From positions 1 through 64,000 of the forward strand of contig DBFWLO010000002.1 in assembly GCA_048465415.1 (NCBI GenBank): a stretch of DNA of 64,000 nucleotides, given 5' to 3'. Below are positions 34,838 to 44,428 of the stretch, piece by piece; the stretch's first letter is position 1, and each line of letters starts with the position of its first letter. Source of the DNA: Scatosoma sp048465415 (GTDB taxonomy: Bacteria; Bacillota; Clostridia; Christensenellales; Borkfalkiaceae). The translations under genes and the position numbers were made by a program. The notes beneath the pieces are model-generated. The model saw only the letters and a program-made list of their open reading frames with translations, did not search any database and was not told the origin of the DNA.

Positions 34838-35728
34838 TCAATCCTTGACGGAACCGATCATCACGCCCTTTACGAAATATTTCTGCACAAAGGGATACAC
34901 CATCAGAATCGGGATCATCGAAATGACGATCATCGCCGATTGTTTGCCTTCCTCGAACAAGATCCCCGGATCGACGTCCCCGCCGCCTCCGATGCCCGTA
35001 GACTGGCTGTTGGAGAGAATGTTTCTCAGTTCGAGCGCCAACGGGAACCAATCGGGATCGGATAAGAACATCATCGGCCAGTACCAATCGTTCCACCGCT
35101 CGACCATATAGAACAGGGCGACGGTGGCGAGCCCCGCTTTGGAAAGCGGAAGGACAAACCGCAGGAGAACGGTAAACTCGCCCGCGCCGTCCAGTTTGCA
35201 CGATTCCAGCATGCTTTCGGGCACCTGATGGAAAAAGTTGCGCAGAATGATCATATTGAAAGTGTTGATGCCGAACGGCAGAATAACGCTTAAAATATGG
35301 TTCATCAGGCCGAGTTCTTTGATCGTCAGATAGAAAGGAATCAGGCCGCCGCCGAAGAACATCGTGATCAGCACGAATCCGAAAAAAATCCCCCGCCCCG
35401 GCATGTGTTTTTTCGTCAGCACGTACGAGCCTAAAACGGTCAGCGTCATGTTATACAGCGTTCCTGCGGCCGTAACGAAGAGAGAGACCAAAAAAGCGTA
35501 GCCGATTCTGTCCTGATACAAAATGAATTTATAAGAATCCCAGGTAAAATTTTTCGGCCATACCAACAGCGTCGCATTGTAATAATCCGATTTCGTCGCA
35601 AAAGAGATCATCACCTGGTTAAAGAACGGGTACAGACACAGCAAGGCGAAAAGGGTAAGAAGAAAGATATTCACCAGGTCAAACGCTTTTATTTTGTGTT
35701 TTCTCTTTTTGAAAGCCGCGTTTTTCAT
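34838..35728 (-). CDS. sugar ABC transporter permease (YtcP type)
   Basis: 296 aa, six membrane helices. The coupling loop is 'MLESCKLDGAGEFTVLLRFV' and the ending is 'YPFVQKYFVKGVMIGSVKD', the same terminal motif as the other two YtcP-like permeases in the window. The start is nine bases after the LplB-type gene's stop. Confidence 0.88.
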   Translation of the reverse strand: MKNAAFKKRKHKIKAFDLVNIFLLTLFALLCLYPFFNQVMISFATKSDYYNATLLVWPKNFTWDSYKFILYQDRIGYAFLVSLFVTAAGTLYNMTLTVLGSYVLTKKHMPGRGIFFGFVLITMFFGGGLIPFYLTIKELGLMNHILSVILPFGINTFNMIILRNFFHQVPESMLESCKLDGAGEFTVLLRFVLPLSKAGLATVALFYMVERWNDWYWPMMFLSDPDWFPLALELRNILSNSQSTGIGGGGDVDPGILFEEGKQSAMIVISMIPILMVYPFVQKYFVKGVMIGSVKD

Positions 35729-35737
35729 TTCTTACCT

Positions 35738-36724
35738 CTAATCATAAATGCCGGTGCCGTTGATCTTTTTGACAACGAAATTCGCCAGGAGCAACAGAAT
35801 GAAATTGATCACGGTCTTGAACAGTCCCAGAGCGGCGCCGCGTTCCACCAGTCCCTGGCTGATACCGATCCGATAAGCGTAGGTGTCGAGGATATCGCTT
35901 ACCCCGTATATGGCGGGATTGTAGAGATTGAATACCTGATCGAAGCCGGCGTTCATGATATTCCCGACCTGTAAGATAAACATGACGGTGATGATAGCGC
36001 CGATGCAGGGAATCGTGATAAATCGCATCTTGCGGAATCTCCCGCAGCCGTCCACCGTAGCGGCCTCGTAAAGCTCGGGATTCACCGCGGAGATCGCGGA
36101 GATATAAATGACCGTCCCCCACCCGGCTTCTTTCCAGATCGCCGAGAATATTAGGATCGGATAAAAATATTTTTCGTCGGTGAGAAAATTGACTCGTTCC
36201 AATCCCCAAGACATCAAAATATTGTTGACGACGCCGCCGTTCACGCTTAAAAGCGTATAGACGATCGACGCGATAATCACCCAGGAAATGAAATACGGGA
36301 GATAGATCGCCGTCTGTACGGCTTTTTTATATTTCAAAAAGGGTAATTCGTTCAAAAACAGAGCGAGAAGAATGGGGAAGGGAAAACACAAGAGCAGTTT
36401 CAAAAAACTGATAATCACCGTATTTTTCACCGCCCGGGTAAATTCCGGGGCGTGAAACAGCCACTCAAAATGCACCGTGCCCACCCAGGGGCTTCCCAAT
36501 ATGCCTTGCGTCGGATAATATTCCTTAAAGGCGATGACGATGCCGTACATCGGAAAATACGCGAAAATCAGATAAAAGACCACTACGGGAATCATCATGA
36601 GATAATTTTCCCAATGACTTCTCAATCTGTTTTTAAGCGGCGTGCGAAAATGCGGTTTTCTCTGCCGCAAAGACGCGTCGGATAAAGATCCCCGCGCCTT
36701 TTTCTTCTCAACGGATTCTTTCAT
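35738..36724 (-). CDS. sugar ABC transporter permease (LplB type)
   Basis: 328 aa. A basic N-terminal tail of ~35 residues precedes six membrane helices ('NYLMMIPVVVFYLIFAYFPM' first). The coupling segment is 'YEAATVDGCGRFRKMRFITI'. It is the first gene of the second sugar operon. AGGGGAAAG precedes the ATG. Two candidate promoters and a long palindrome lie upstream. Confidence 0.88.
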   Translation of the reverse strand: MKESVEKKKARGSLSDASLRQRKPHFRTPLKNRLRSHWENYLMMIPVVVFYLIFAYFPMYGIVIAFKEYYPTQGILGSPWVGTVHFEWLFHAPEFTRAVKNTVIISFLKLLLCFPFPILLALFLNELPFLKYKKAVQTAIYLPYFISWVIIASIVYTLLSVNGGVVNNILMSWGLERVNFLTDEKYFYPILIFSAIWKEAGWGTVIYISAISAVNPELYEAATVDGCGRFRKMRFITIPCIGAIITVMFILQVGNIMNAGFDQVFNLYNPAIYGVSDILDTYAYRIGISQGLVERGAALGLFKTVINFILLLLANFVVKKINGTGIYD

Positions 36725-36775
36725 AAAAGATCTTTCCCCTATTTCCCGTTTTATAAATAAAAAATTAAATGCGGC

Positions 36776-36804
36776 TGTATAAGAGTTTTCTTACGTTTTG
36801 TAAA
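36776..36804 (-). promoter_or_regulatory. proximal promoter of the second sugar operon
   Basis: The minus strand reads TTTACA, 17 bases, TATACA. The -35 lies in the centre of the long inverted repeat, so a protein bound there would block polymerase. Confidence 0.55.
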
Positions 36805-36819
36805 TACAAAACGTAAGAA
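36788..36819. promoter_or_regulatory. 32-bp near-perfect palindrome, candidate operator
   Basis: The arms TTCTTACGTTTTGTA and its exact complement are separated by two bases. There is no T run on either side, which argues against a terminator. It overlaps the proximal promoter and lies in the leader of the distal one. Confidence 0.6.
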
Positions 36820-36904
36820 GGGTACCCTTCGCCGAAACTTTTTCAAAAATCAGACGCCGTTTCCCCGTTCTTATGCCGTTCGGTACCGTTTCTCGACCGA
36901 TTTC

Positions 36905-36932
36905 ATTATAGCACATTCCGTATAGTTGTCAA
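36905..36932 (-). promoter_or_regulatory. distal consensus promoter of the second sugar operon
   Basis: The minus strand reads TTGACA, 16 bases, TATAAT with a TG extension. Transcripts would carry a ~175-base leader containing the palindrome as an RNA hairpin. Confidence 0.75.
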
Positions 36933-37021
36933 TAAGAGAAAAAAACAAAAGTCTCTTTTTCTTAAATTTTATCGGAAAAAAAGCCAACTTTTTTTATTTT
37001 GTTTTTATAAAAATATAAAAA

Positions 37022-37051
37022 AGCGGAGTTCCATGGGAATTGAACTCCGCT
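37022..37051 (-). terminator. intrinsic terminator
   Basis: AGCGGAGTTC and GAACTCCGCT form a 10-base stem with a 10-base loop. The minus strand continues TTTTTTATATTTTT. It insulates the second operon from the third. Confidence 0.8.
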
Positions 37052-37223
37052 GAATGCGTCGAAAAAAGAATAATGATGGAAAAAATTCATACTCTTTTCT
37101 CTATTTACCGCTTTTACTCCGCAAAAACTTGAAAATTTTCTATCTATTCGGGCAAAAAAAGCCTCCCTTTCGCACAAAGTCTCTTTTTAAACTCTGCCGG
37201 GTTTAACGTCCGGACAGAAGCAA

Positions 37224-37274
37224 AAACACCCGTCGTGATTCAAACGCGTACGGTTTAAATCTCAATAGGTGTTT
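37224..37274 (-). terminator. terminator downstream of the small acidic ORF
   Basis: Arms AAACACC and GGTGTTT are followed on the minus strand by more T. The hairpin has the same outer arms as the two terminators at 53.8 and 54.7 kb. Confidence 0.55.
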
Positions 37275-37281
37275 CGCTTTT

Positions 37282-37548
37282 TTATTTGAGCTTATTTTCG
37301 GCTGTTCCCGCCGGATCGCCCCAGGCGATGCCGCGTTTTTCGTTCGGTTTATCGATCTTGTCCGCGTGCGCTTCCGACGAAGTCGCTTCGGCGCCGTAGT
37401 CGAATATTTCGCCGTAGCTTTCCTTATCCGCCTCGTCGATGGGCATGCCCTGCAAAAGCCCCGTACATTCGTTGGCGCAAACCGCGTCCTCAAACAACGT
37501 TTCCGTTTCTTCCGTAAATCCCGATTTCCTGTTTTTTTCCTGTTCCAT
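37282..37548 (-). CDS. small acidic hypothetical protein
   Basis: 88 aa from the ATG at 37548. It is rich in Glu, Asp and Lys, with a central 'VCANECTGLLQGMPIDEADK' and no signal or membrane segment. A terminator follows. No clear ribosome binding site is visible, which lowers confidence. The reading frame extends upstream into the preceding lipoprotein gene's 3' end but that part is not protein-like. I do not recognise it. Confidence 0.45.
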   Translation of the reverse strand: MEQEKNRKSGFTEETETLFEDAVCANECTGLLQGMPIDEADKESYGEIFDYGAEATSSEAHADKIDKPNEKRGIAWGDPAGTAENKLK

Positions 37549-37676
37549 AAAGACAGTATGAGAATTTCCCGAAAAACGATACCACCTGTGGAAAAGAAAT
37601 TCCCGCACGCCGGTTCGCGGTCTCTTTTTACCGCTTACGCGGCAAAGGGCGAAAGCGTTTGAGCAAGGCGAGGCAC

Positions 37677-38834
37677 TCATTCCTTTCCTTTCTCCAAATC
37701 GATTTCCAAACGATAGATCCTGTACGTATACAACACTTTCCAATCGGCGCCGGTAAGGCTCATCGTATACGCCACGTCCAACTTGTTTCCGTTGAGTTTC
37801 CGCCCGTAAGGATCCCGATAAAAACAGCAGTTATGATTGCGGGGAAAGCCGGTTTTTTCCTCGTCTATCGTCGTCAACTCCGTCCAGGAGTTCTTTTTGT
37901 TCTGAAAGACGTAGCCCGTTTCCGCATTCGTCGCGTTATCCATGTAATAAATCCGGGAGGAATAGGGCAGATTCGTCGGCCACTCGAACGGACTGAACGG
38001 ATGCGTATCGCAGATCATATAAAATCGGTCGCTTTGCTCGTCGTACATAAACTGCGCGTTGCAGATGGAATCTTTCCCGCCGTTCAGGTCCGTCACCCCT
38101 TTGTTCGTCACCTCCGCCTCGTAGATTCCCTTAGGGTTCGCCAAATCGGAAAAATCCCAATATTCCACCTTTTGCCCCGTGCCGCTTCTGCCCGTATAAA
38201 AGAGCAGTGCTTTCCCTTTTTTATCCACGTTGACGAGACTCGCCTGCCCCCAGCCCCAGATGAAATTGTTTACGCCGTCATATTCGTAACCGGGATAGAA
38301 GTCGTAAAAATCGTAGAGGGGGCTGAGTTCGGGAATGTCGATCCACGGCCCGTCGGGCGACTTCGCCGCCTTGAATCCGAACATATTGGCGCTGTTGTCC
38401 ACCGTGACGCATCCGAGTACCGCCATCAGATAAGTATACGTTTCCCCTTTATAGAGAAATTCTCCTTTGACGACGTCGGGATCACAGATATTTCCCGAAT
38501 AATATTTCCCTTCTTCCGGCCCTAAAATAATTTGTTTCTCCCCCCAATACCATTTTCCCCCGATGTTTTTACCGCGTCGATAAGCGATATGATCGCCGGC
38601 CGAGCCCGAGGATTCGTTGGAGCAATACCAGACGTAACCGTCGTCCCCGTCCACCATTACCGACGGACAGTAATTATAAATATTGCTGAATTCCGGTTCG
38701 CCGAACATCAGTCCTCCGTCCGTTTCCGCAACATATCCCTCCGGTATTTTTTCCGATTTTTCCCCGCAGGAATTCATCACGGCACTCCCTGCGACGATCG
38801 CCGCGACAAGCAGTATCGCAACTATTTTTTTCAT
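37677..38834 (-). CDS. GH43-like five-bladed propeller lipoprotein
   Basis: 385 aa. The lipobox is near 'VMNSC'. The mature part shows propeller-type repeats as in GH43/GH32 clan enzymes: 'NIYNYCPSVMVDGDDGYVWY' with a candidate catalytic Asp near the start of blade 1, then 'NICDPDVVKGEFLYKGETY', 'GVNNFIWGWGQASLV' and later 'CNAQFMYDEQSDRFYMICDT'. It probably processes or binds glycan on the cell surface. Assignment rests on fold-like patterns, so it may be a non-catalytic propeller. Confidence 0.55.
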   Translation of the reverse strand: MKKIVAILLVAAIVAGSAVMNSCGEKSEKIPEGYVAETDGGLMFGEPEFSNIYNYCPSVMVDGDDGYVWYCSNESSGSAGDHIAYRRGKNIGGKWYWGEKQIILGPEEGKYYSGNICDPDVVKGEFLYKGETYTYLMAVLGCVTVDNSANMFGFKAAKSPDGPWIDIPELSPLYDFYDFYPGYEYDGVNNFIWGWGQASLVNVDKKGKALLFYTGRSGTGQKVEYWDFSDLANPKGIYEAEVTNKGVTDLNGGKDSICNAQFMYDEQSDRFYMICDTHPFSPFEWPTNLPYSSRIYYMDNATNAETGYVFQNKKNSWTELTTIDEEKTGFPRNHNCCFYRDPYGRKLNGNKLDVAYTMSLTGADWKVLYTYRIYRLEIDLEKGKE

Positions 38835-38919
38835 TCCTTCGCTCCTTTTCCGCTCTCAGCCGCCGACAGCGGAAAATCCTTCTCAAAGGAAAGAACTTTC
38901 CGCCCGGCGACGTGATCGT

Positions 38920-41541
38920 TTATTCTTTTTTCCCGGCCTTTTTGAAGACGATAAAGCCGAGACACACGGCCGCGCCCACTATGCCCAAAGCGGAAACGCC
39001 CGATTTACAGCCCGATTTGCAGCCGTTCGCGGGAACGGCCGAACCGCCCGTCGATTCGGACGCGGAATTTTGAGAAGAAGAGGAATCGCCCGGGCGTTCC
39101 GGTTCCACATATCCGGGCGTCTCTTCTTTCGTTTCACGTCTGAGCGCGAAATTATCCGCGTGCGCCTGGCTCGTGTTGCAGGCGACCGCCGTGCCCTTCG
39201 CCGTGCCGATACCGAGCTGTTCGTCCGTCATTTGCGAGGGATCGAACACGCACGTTACTTTTTCCGTATCTATATCCGCGTCGCAGATTTTCCCGACGCT
39301 CATCGTACGCCCCAATCCGTAGAGCATATCGAAAGAAAAGACGATCTTTTCTATCTTTCCCATCTCGGCAGCCATCTCCACGGGCTCTCCCTGGTAGCTG
39401 GCTACGGAATGGAAGTATTCTTTGGGAATATAGAGGGTGCCGTAAGAATCTTCGCCGAAAAAGAAGTTATCGTAGAGCGTCGCGATGCCTACGGGAGCGC
39501 CGTCGCTGACAAAGGTATAGTCCGTTTTGGAATAATCGGCATTCCAGACGCCGCCGTTTTCGTCGATGAGCAAAACGTTGAAATAACACTCCGCGGAAAT
39601 ACACTGTACATTGACCGTCAGTCCCGTGCTTAAAGCAAACGGATCGGCGACGGAAAATTCCAGATACCCGTACGCGTCTTTATTGTCTGTGGGATTCATC
39701 GGCTTTCCGCCCTCGAACTGCGATTTGATATGTACCATCAACTGATTTTCCCAGCCTTCGTCCACGGAAACGCCGCCGAATTTCGAATAGCTGTAAGAAT
39801 AACTGTCAAACGCCTGCACCCCTTCGTCGCAGACAACCGCGGGATCCGAGATCGCTCCGCCCTCCGTCGTTTTGAAAGAGGAAAGATCGAAGACGGAGAC
39901 GATTTCCGCCGATTCCGCTTTGAAATCTCCCAGTCGCGCCACTTCTTTTACCTTTTCCGTTTCCTCGTTCAACGAGAGGAATCTCGGGGCTGCGCCCACG
40001 CTCTCCGCCGCGCCGATCGCGTATTCGAACGAGTTGGTGTGTCCGCCGTCGAAGAGGAACGAAAAGCTCCCGATGCCGCCGATTCCCGCGCAGTATTTGG
40101 CTACCGGCATATAGATCACTCCGTCGAATTCGGAAGGAATGACAATCCAGTTTCCCCATTTTTGTTCGAGCTTTATCGCCGTACCGTCCGCCGGGACGGC
40201 GTCGATGAGGTTTTCCGCGATCTCTCCCGCCGCGCCCGAATCGCCCGTCAAAAGCCGGTCGTTGACGGAAAATTGAATGTAGGTAAAATCCGAGACCGCG
40301 CTGCACGAGAGCATCTTGATTTTCACGGCCAGGTATTCTTCGTCCGCGATGGGGAACGGGGGATTTTTAATCATTTTGGCGAACGTATTCCCCGCGGTGT
40401 TTTCCACCTTCTCCGCCGTAATCGAAGCGTTTTCCCCCGCCTCGAAAAGCACTCCCTCCGCGGGATGAAAGGAGGCGCCGACGTTTTCGCAGCCGAAGAA
40501 ATCGTTTATCGTCAGTTTTCCGTCGTGCCCTCCGTCAAAAAGAATATCCAACGCCGAAACGGAGGTCGTCCCTTTCAGATAGGTTTCCGCGTCTATATAC
40601 ACCGTTCCGTCGAAACCGGCGGGAATGACAAACCAGCCGCCGAATAAATTCTCTATGTAGCTTCGGCTTCCGTCGTCGCGGCAGGAAACGGGAAAACGCG
40701 TACCGCTCTCGGGCACGACCGTCTTTCCCCCGATCGAAAGTTTGATAAAGAGATAGGCGTCGCCGGGCTGTCCCGCTTCCGTTACGGTTACGTCCATACC
40801 CAGATATTTCGAATCGAAATCCACGGCGTCCTGAACGAGGTGAATACCGTTTCCCTCCGCGCCGCCCTTCTTCTCGACGACAAACCCGTCGGACAGAGAA
40901 ATCCCTTCGTCGGTCGTCGCTTTCAGATTGTTTCTGTTGACGACCGGTTCGCCCAGCTTATCGCCGACTCTTTCGCAGCCGTAAACGTTCAAAAGCACCA
41001 GTTCGCCGTCGTGCGTCCCGTCGTAAGTTACGCGTATTTGCGAAATTTCCGAAGTCTCGTTCAAAAGAGCTTTGGGAAAATACAACGTTCCCGCAAAAGC
41101 GGGCGGCAGAAAAATATATCCGCCGTATTTTTGCTCGACTTCCAAAGTTTTTCCGTCGTCGTCATAGGCTTCCAAAAAATAAACCTCGCCGCCCTCTGCG
41201 GGAGTTCCCGCCAATAAACTTCCGTTTATAAATATTTTGACCGGAAAGTATTCGTCGCCCGACTCGTTAACCACATAAGATACGTTCATCGTGACCGCGA
41301 GATAGTTGAAATCGAACGGCGACGCTTCTTGCGTCAAAGTCACGCCTTTCCCTTCCGCCGCGCCGTTAACGGACATGGCGAATCCGTCCCGGTCTTCGGA
41401 TACCTGCTGCCACACGACGCCGTTTTCGCTTCCCGTTTGGGCAAAAACCGACGCAGAAAACATATTTCCCGCGGCGGAAAACCCCACGCCCGCGACGGCG
41501 GCCAACGCGATCAGCCGTTTTCCGAGTTCCATTCTCTTCAT
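38920..41541 (-). CDS. anchored repeat surface protein with Cys-containing C-terminal tail
   Basis: 873 aa. The signal peptide ends 'SASVFA'. At least three repeats of ~150 residues (about 35-185, 190-345, 350-510) end in a 'GTHDGELVLLNVYGCERVG' / 'GGHDGKLTINDFFGCENVG' signature, and a longer related region runs to ~790. After a Ser/Pro linker the tail is 'NGCKSGCKSGVSALGI', a hydrophobic helix and Lys residues. This resembles the tail of the 859-aa protein of the neighbouring operon. Its start overlaps the nucleoside-hydrolase stop (ATGA). It is probably a glycan-binding display protein. Confidence 0.65.
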   Translation of the reverse strand: MKRMELGKRLIALAAVAGVGFSAAGNMFSASVFAQTGSENGVVWQQVSEDRDGFAMSVNGAAEGKGVTLTQEASPFDFNYLAVTMNVSYVVNESGDEYFPVKIFINGSLLAGTPAEGGEVYFLEAYDDDGKTLEVEQKYGGYIFLPPAFAGTLYFPKALLNETSEISQIRVTYDGTHDGELVLLNVYGCERVGDKLGEPVVNRNNLKATTDEGISLSDGFVVEKKGGAEGNGIHLVQDAVDFDSKYLGMDVTVTEAGQPGDAYLFIKLSIGGKTVVPESGTRFPVSCRDDGSRSYIENLFGGWFVIPAGFDGTVYIDAETYLKGTTSVSALDILFDGGHDGKLTINDFFGCENVGASFHPAEGVLFEAGENASITAEKVENTAGNTFAKMIKNPPFPIADEEYLAVKIKMLSCSAVSDFTYIQFSVNDRLLTGDSGAAGEIAENLIDAVPADGTAIKLEQKWGNWIVIPSEFDGVIYMPVAKYCAGIGGIGSFSFLFDGGHTNSFEYAIGAAESVGAAPRFLSLNEETEKVKEVARLGDFKAESAEIVSVFDLSSFKTTEGGAISDPAVVCDEGVQAFDSYSYSYSKFGGVSVDEGWENQLMVHIKSQFEGGKPMNPTDNKDAYGYLEFSVADPFALSTGLTVNVQCISAECYFNVLLIDENGGVWNADYSKTDYTFVSDGAPVGIATLYDNFFFGEDSYGTLYIPKEYFHSVASYQGEPVEMAAEMGKIEKIVFSFDMLYGLGRTMSVGKICDADIDTEKVTCVFDPSQMTDEQLGIGTAKGTAVACNTSQAHADNFALRRETKEETPGYVEPERPGDSSSSQNSASESTGGSAVPANGCKSGCKSGVSALGIVGAAVCLGFIVFKKAGKKE

Positions 41542-42512
41542 AACGTTTCTCCCTCCATAAATTTGATATTTTCAAACTTTTCGCTCCGGAGCGTCTCTCT
41601 TTGCGTAAAAGAGGCAAGCCGCCCGATAAAACTCCGCACAAACGCTTTCTCGTTTACAGCGACGGAAACCGACGCCTTGCCGCAGACGGGCGTTTCTCCG
41701 TCCGTGCACAGCGTATATCCTCTTATCCCTTCTTCCAACGGAAGGTAAACGTTCCGCGTTTCGAAAGAGACGAAATCTTCGTACAGACAGGCGACCGTCA
41801 AAGCGTCGTGCATGATACAATTCCGCTTATTATCCTCCAACCACACGGACAGCATCTTGTTGAGAAGCCTTCCCGTTCTGCCGCCCAGCGCCCGCAGTTT
41901 CTCCAAATCTTCCCCGACTATCTCCGTGCGCAGCGTGCAGTTTGCCCCTATCGCCCGCACGGGTACGCCGCAGGTGTAGACGGCCCGCGACGCCTCCGGA
42001 TCGCACATTACGTTCCATTCGGGATAGCTTTGCGCGAAAAAGCCGTTCATCAGCACCAGTTCTTTGAGTTTATGAAAACTCCCGGGGCGTTTTTTCAGCG
42101 CGGCGGCGAGATTCGTCAGCGGACCGATCCCCACCAGCGTGACTTGGTCGGGATATCGATCGGCGGTATCGAGAATAAATTCGACCGCTTTCTCCGACGT
42201 GTAACTGAAACCTTCCATCTCCGCATCGTAATGCCGTAAATCGACGAGTCCGTTTTCCCCCATCGCTTCGTAATCGAATTTGCAGATCTCTTCTCGGAGA
42301 GGAAAATTCAATCCCGCAAAAACGGGGATATCCCTTCTTCCGCAGGCATGAAGGAGCGCGCTTACGATATGCGCCCGCTGGCGGGTGTTTTTATAGACGG
42401 TGGTGACGCCGAGAAGTTCCAGTTCGGGCGAAGCAAGCGCCAACGCCAGCGCGAAAGCGTCGTCGATATCGTCTCCGATATCCGTATCGATAACGATCTT
42501 TTTTCTGTTCAT
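41538..42512 (-). CDS. inosine-uridine-type nucleoside hydrolase
   Basis: 324 aa. It starts with the family's calcium-site motif 'IVIDTDIGDDIDDAFALALA' (6-25), then 'TLVGIGPLTNLAAAL' and a C-terminal 'CIMHDALTVACL' that supplies the second metal-binding Asp. These enzymes split ribonucleosides into base and ribose. It is cytoplasmic (no signal). It sits between the binding protein and an anchored repeat protein of a sugar importer operon, which is unusual and may mean that the importer's ligand contains an N-glycosidic ribose or a related sugar. Confidence 0.85.
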   Translation of the reverse strand: MNRKKIVIDTDIGDDIDDAFALALALASPELELLGVTTVYKNTRQRAHIVSALLHACGRRDIPVFAGLNFPLREEICKFDYEAMGENGLVDLRHYDAEMEGFSYTSEKAVEFILDTADRYPDQVTLVGIGPLTNLAAALKKRPGSFHKLKELVLMNGFFAQSYPEWNVMCDPEASRAVYTCGVPVRAIGANCTLRTEIVGEDLEKLRALGGRTGRLLNKMLSVWLEDNKRNCIMHDALTVACLYEDFVSFETRNVYLPLEEGIRGYTLCTDGETPVCGKASVSVAVNEKAFVRSFIGRLASFTQRETLRSEKFENIKFMEGETL

Positions 42513-42533
42513 ATTTTTTCCTTTTGCGACAGA

Positions 42534-44342
42534 CTATTTTATGAGCCGTTCGGGAATCTCGATATTGTAAGAAATATTGCCCCGAATATCCGTAACTTTC
42601 AGCAAACCGTATCCCGAATCGGGATCGTTCGCCGGCCAGGCATATCTTATGCCCAGTTTTTTCTTATGCGCCAAAAAGGCGGCGTTTTCAAAAGCAAGTA
42701 CGTCCGTGCTGCCGAAGTTTTTCGCCCGGGCGACGGTGGCGTTATAAATTTCAGTCGCTTTCTGCGCGCTTTCCGCGCCGATGATCTGCGGCAGATAGGT
42801 TATCCACTCGTTGCTGATTTTCGTACTTTTATCGAAATAACTCTTGTACGCGGGATCGCTCACGTCTTTGACGAATTCAAAGCCTTTGATCGCATACGTA
42901 AAGTCGCTGATCGCCGCTTTTACGTTATACTCGATATAATCGAGAAGGCCGTTCAGAACCGCCCCGCCCGGACTCGCAAGCCGAGGATACATGGGATTGA
43001 CGAACATATTGGAATACATGAAGCCGTATTCCGCGACGTCTCCGTCTACGATTTTGTTTTCCACCTCTTCCTTCCATTTAATCCTGCCGTACTTGTACGT
43101 CTTTTCGTCTTTGCTTTCCCCCGGCTTTATCTCGTAAGTATACGTTTCTTCCTCCACCCCGAAAAACAGAGACTGCCCCTCGTCGGAATATAAATAGTCG
43201 AACAATTTGATCACTCGGTCGGGATGTTTGCAGTTGTTGGTGATCATACTGAACAGCCAGCCGCTGCCCGAAAGGTCGCGCAACAGAGGAGTTTCTCCCT
43301 TATCGTTGGTAATCACCACGGGCACGTAACGGATCCCGTTTTTGTAAGCGTTGGTCAAGGCCGCCGTATAAAGCTGCGGGGAACCGAGAAACGCAAACGG
43401 CATGCCTTGCTGCAAATAAGAACTCATCGTACCCGCCTGAGCGGTAAAGTTGGAGGAGCTGATCAATTTTTCCCGATACAGCCGATTCAGCCAAAGCAGC
43501 GCGTCTTTATAGTTTTCCTGTTCGTATTCCAGCAGCAAATCGCCTTCTTTATCCTCTTTGGGCACGGCAAAATACTCCGTCAGCCAAAGGACGCCGTTAC
43601 TGCCGTTGGACGTAAACGTATCCAGCATAAAAGTGGGATTGGCGTCCGTCAGTTTATACCGCGTCTTTACCCATTTGCACATTTCCAAAAATCCGGAAGC
43701 CGTCGTAACGTTCCTGTCGGGATACGTCCTGCAATATTGGTTGAGGTAATCTTCCCGGACGATCAACGCGCCGTTGGAGTTGAGATTTTTTCCTTCCTGT
43801 TCCTCATAGGCCTTCATATCCTCGGAGGTATAAAAATGGTTGGGCAGGCCGTAAATATATCCGTCGTCCATTTTAAAGAATTCGGCAATCTCTTTATGGA
43901 GGCGCGCATTGAAAGAAGGCGCGTACTTTTCCGCCAGTTTCTGCAAGGGATAAGCGTATCCTTCTCTCGCCAGCTGCATGCTTTCCTCGCCCGACGCGGC
44001 CACGGTGACCACGTCGGGCAGTTTATTGCCCGCGATCATCGTGGAAAGCTGGCCGCCGTCGTCGCTGATCGGCGTAATAAAGTTGATCCGGCATTTTGTC
44101 TTTTCGTAAATTTTATCCGCCACCAACGTCCCTTTGGAAGCCGCGTTGCCGAAAGCCGCCATATCGACATACCAGTTGATCGTCAATTCTTCGGCATTCC
44201 CGTCGAGCTGCGTCCAGCTGTCCGAGTCGCCGTTCGCATAGCCCTCGTCCGGATAAACAAGTTCTTTCATTCTCGTTCCGCCGCAGCCGACCGCCGCGAA
44301 GAGCAGAGCCGCGGAAAGAACCGCCGCCAAAATTTTTTTCAT
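42534..44342 (-). CDS. sugar ABC transporter substrate-binding lipoprotein
   Basis: 602 aa. Lipobox 'FAAVGC' is near residue 20. It is of the large LplA/YtcQ-like type, with 'LTINWYVDMAAFGNAASKGT' early and 'TYLPQIIGAESAQKATEIYN' late. It follows the two permease genes of the third importer. The ligand is unknown. Confidence 0.85.
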   Translation of the reverse strand: MKKILAAVLSAALLFAAVGCGGTRMKELVYPDEGYANGDSDSWTQLDGNAEELTINWYVDMAAFGNAASKGTLVADKIYEKTKCRINFITPISDDGGQLSTMIAGNKLPDVVTVAASGEESMQLAREGYAYPLQKLAEKYAPSFNARLHKEIAEFFKMDDGYIYGLPNHFYTSEDMKAYEEQEGKNLNSNGALIVREDYLNQYCRTYPDRNVTTASGFLEMCKWVKTRYKLTDANPTFMLDTFTSNGSNGVLWLTEYFAVPKEDKEGDLLLEYEQENYKDALLWLNRLYREKLISSSNFTAQAGTMSSYLQQGMPFAFLGSPQLYTAALTNAYKNGIRYVPVVITNDKGETPLLRDLSGSGWLFSMITNNCKHPDRVIKLFDYLYSDEGQSLFFGVEEETYTYEIKPGESKDEKTYKYGRIKWKEEVENKIVDGDVAEYGFMYSNMFVNPMYPRLASPGGAVLNGLLDYIEYNVKAAISDFTYAIKGFEFVKDVSDPAYKSYFDKSTKISNEWITYLPQIIGAESAQKATEIYNATVARAKNFGSTDVLAFENAAFLAHKKKLGIRYAWPANDPDSGYGLLKVTDIRGNISYNIEIPERLIK

Positions 44343-44428
44343 ACTGCCTCCTTATAACGAACCTTGATTTTTCGGGAGAAACTCGGCGGTTCGCGTTCCG
44401 AATTCTCTTTTTCCGCTCCGTACGGCGT

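Noticed and set aside
36962..37177. 71-codon minus-strand ORF
   Set aside because: It runs across an intrinsic terminator and has low-complexity Phe/Lys composition.
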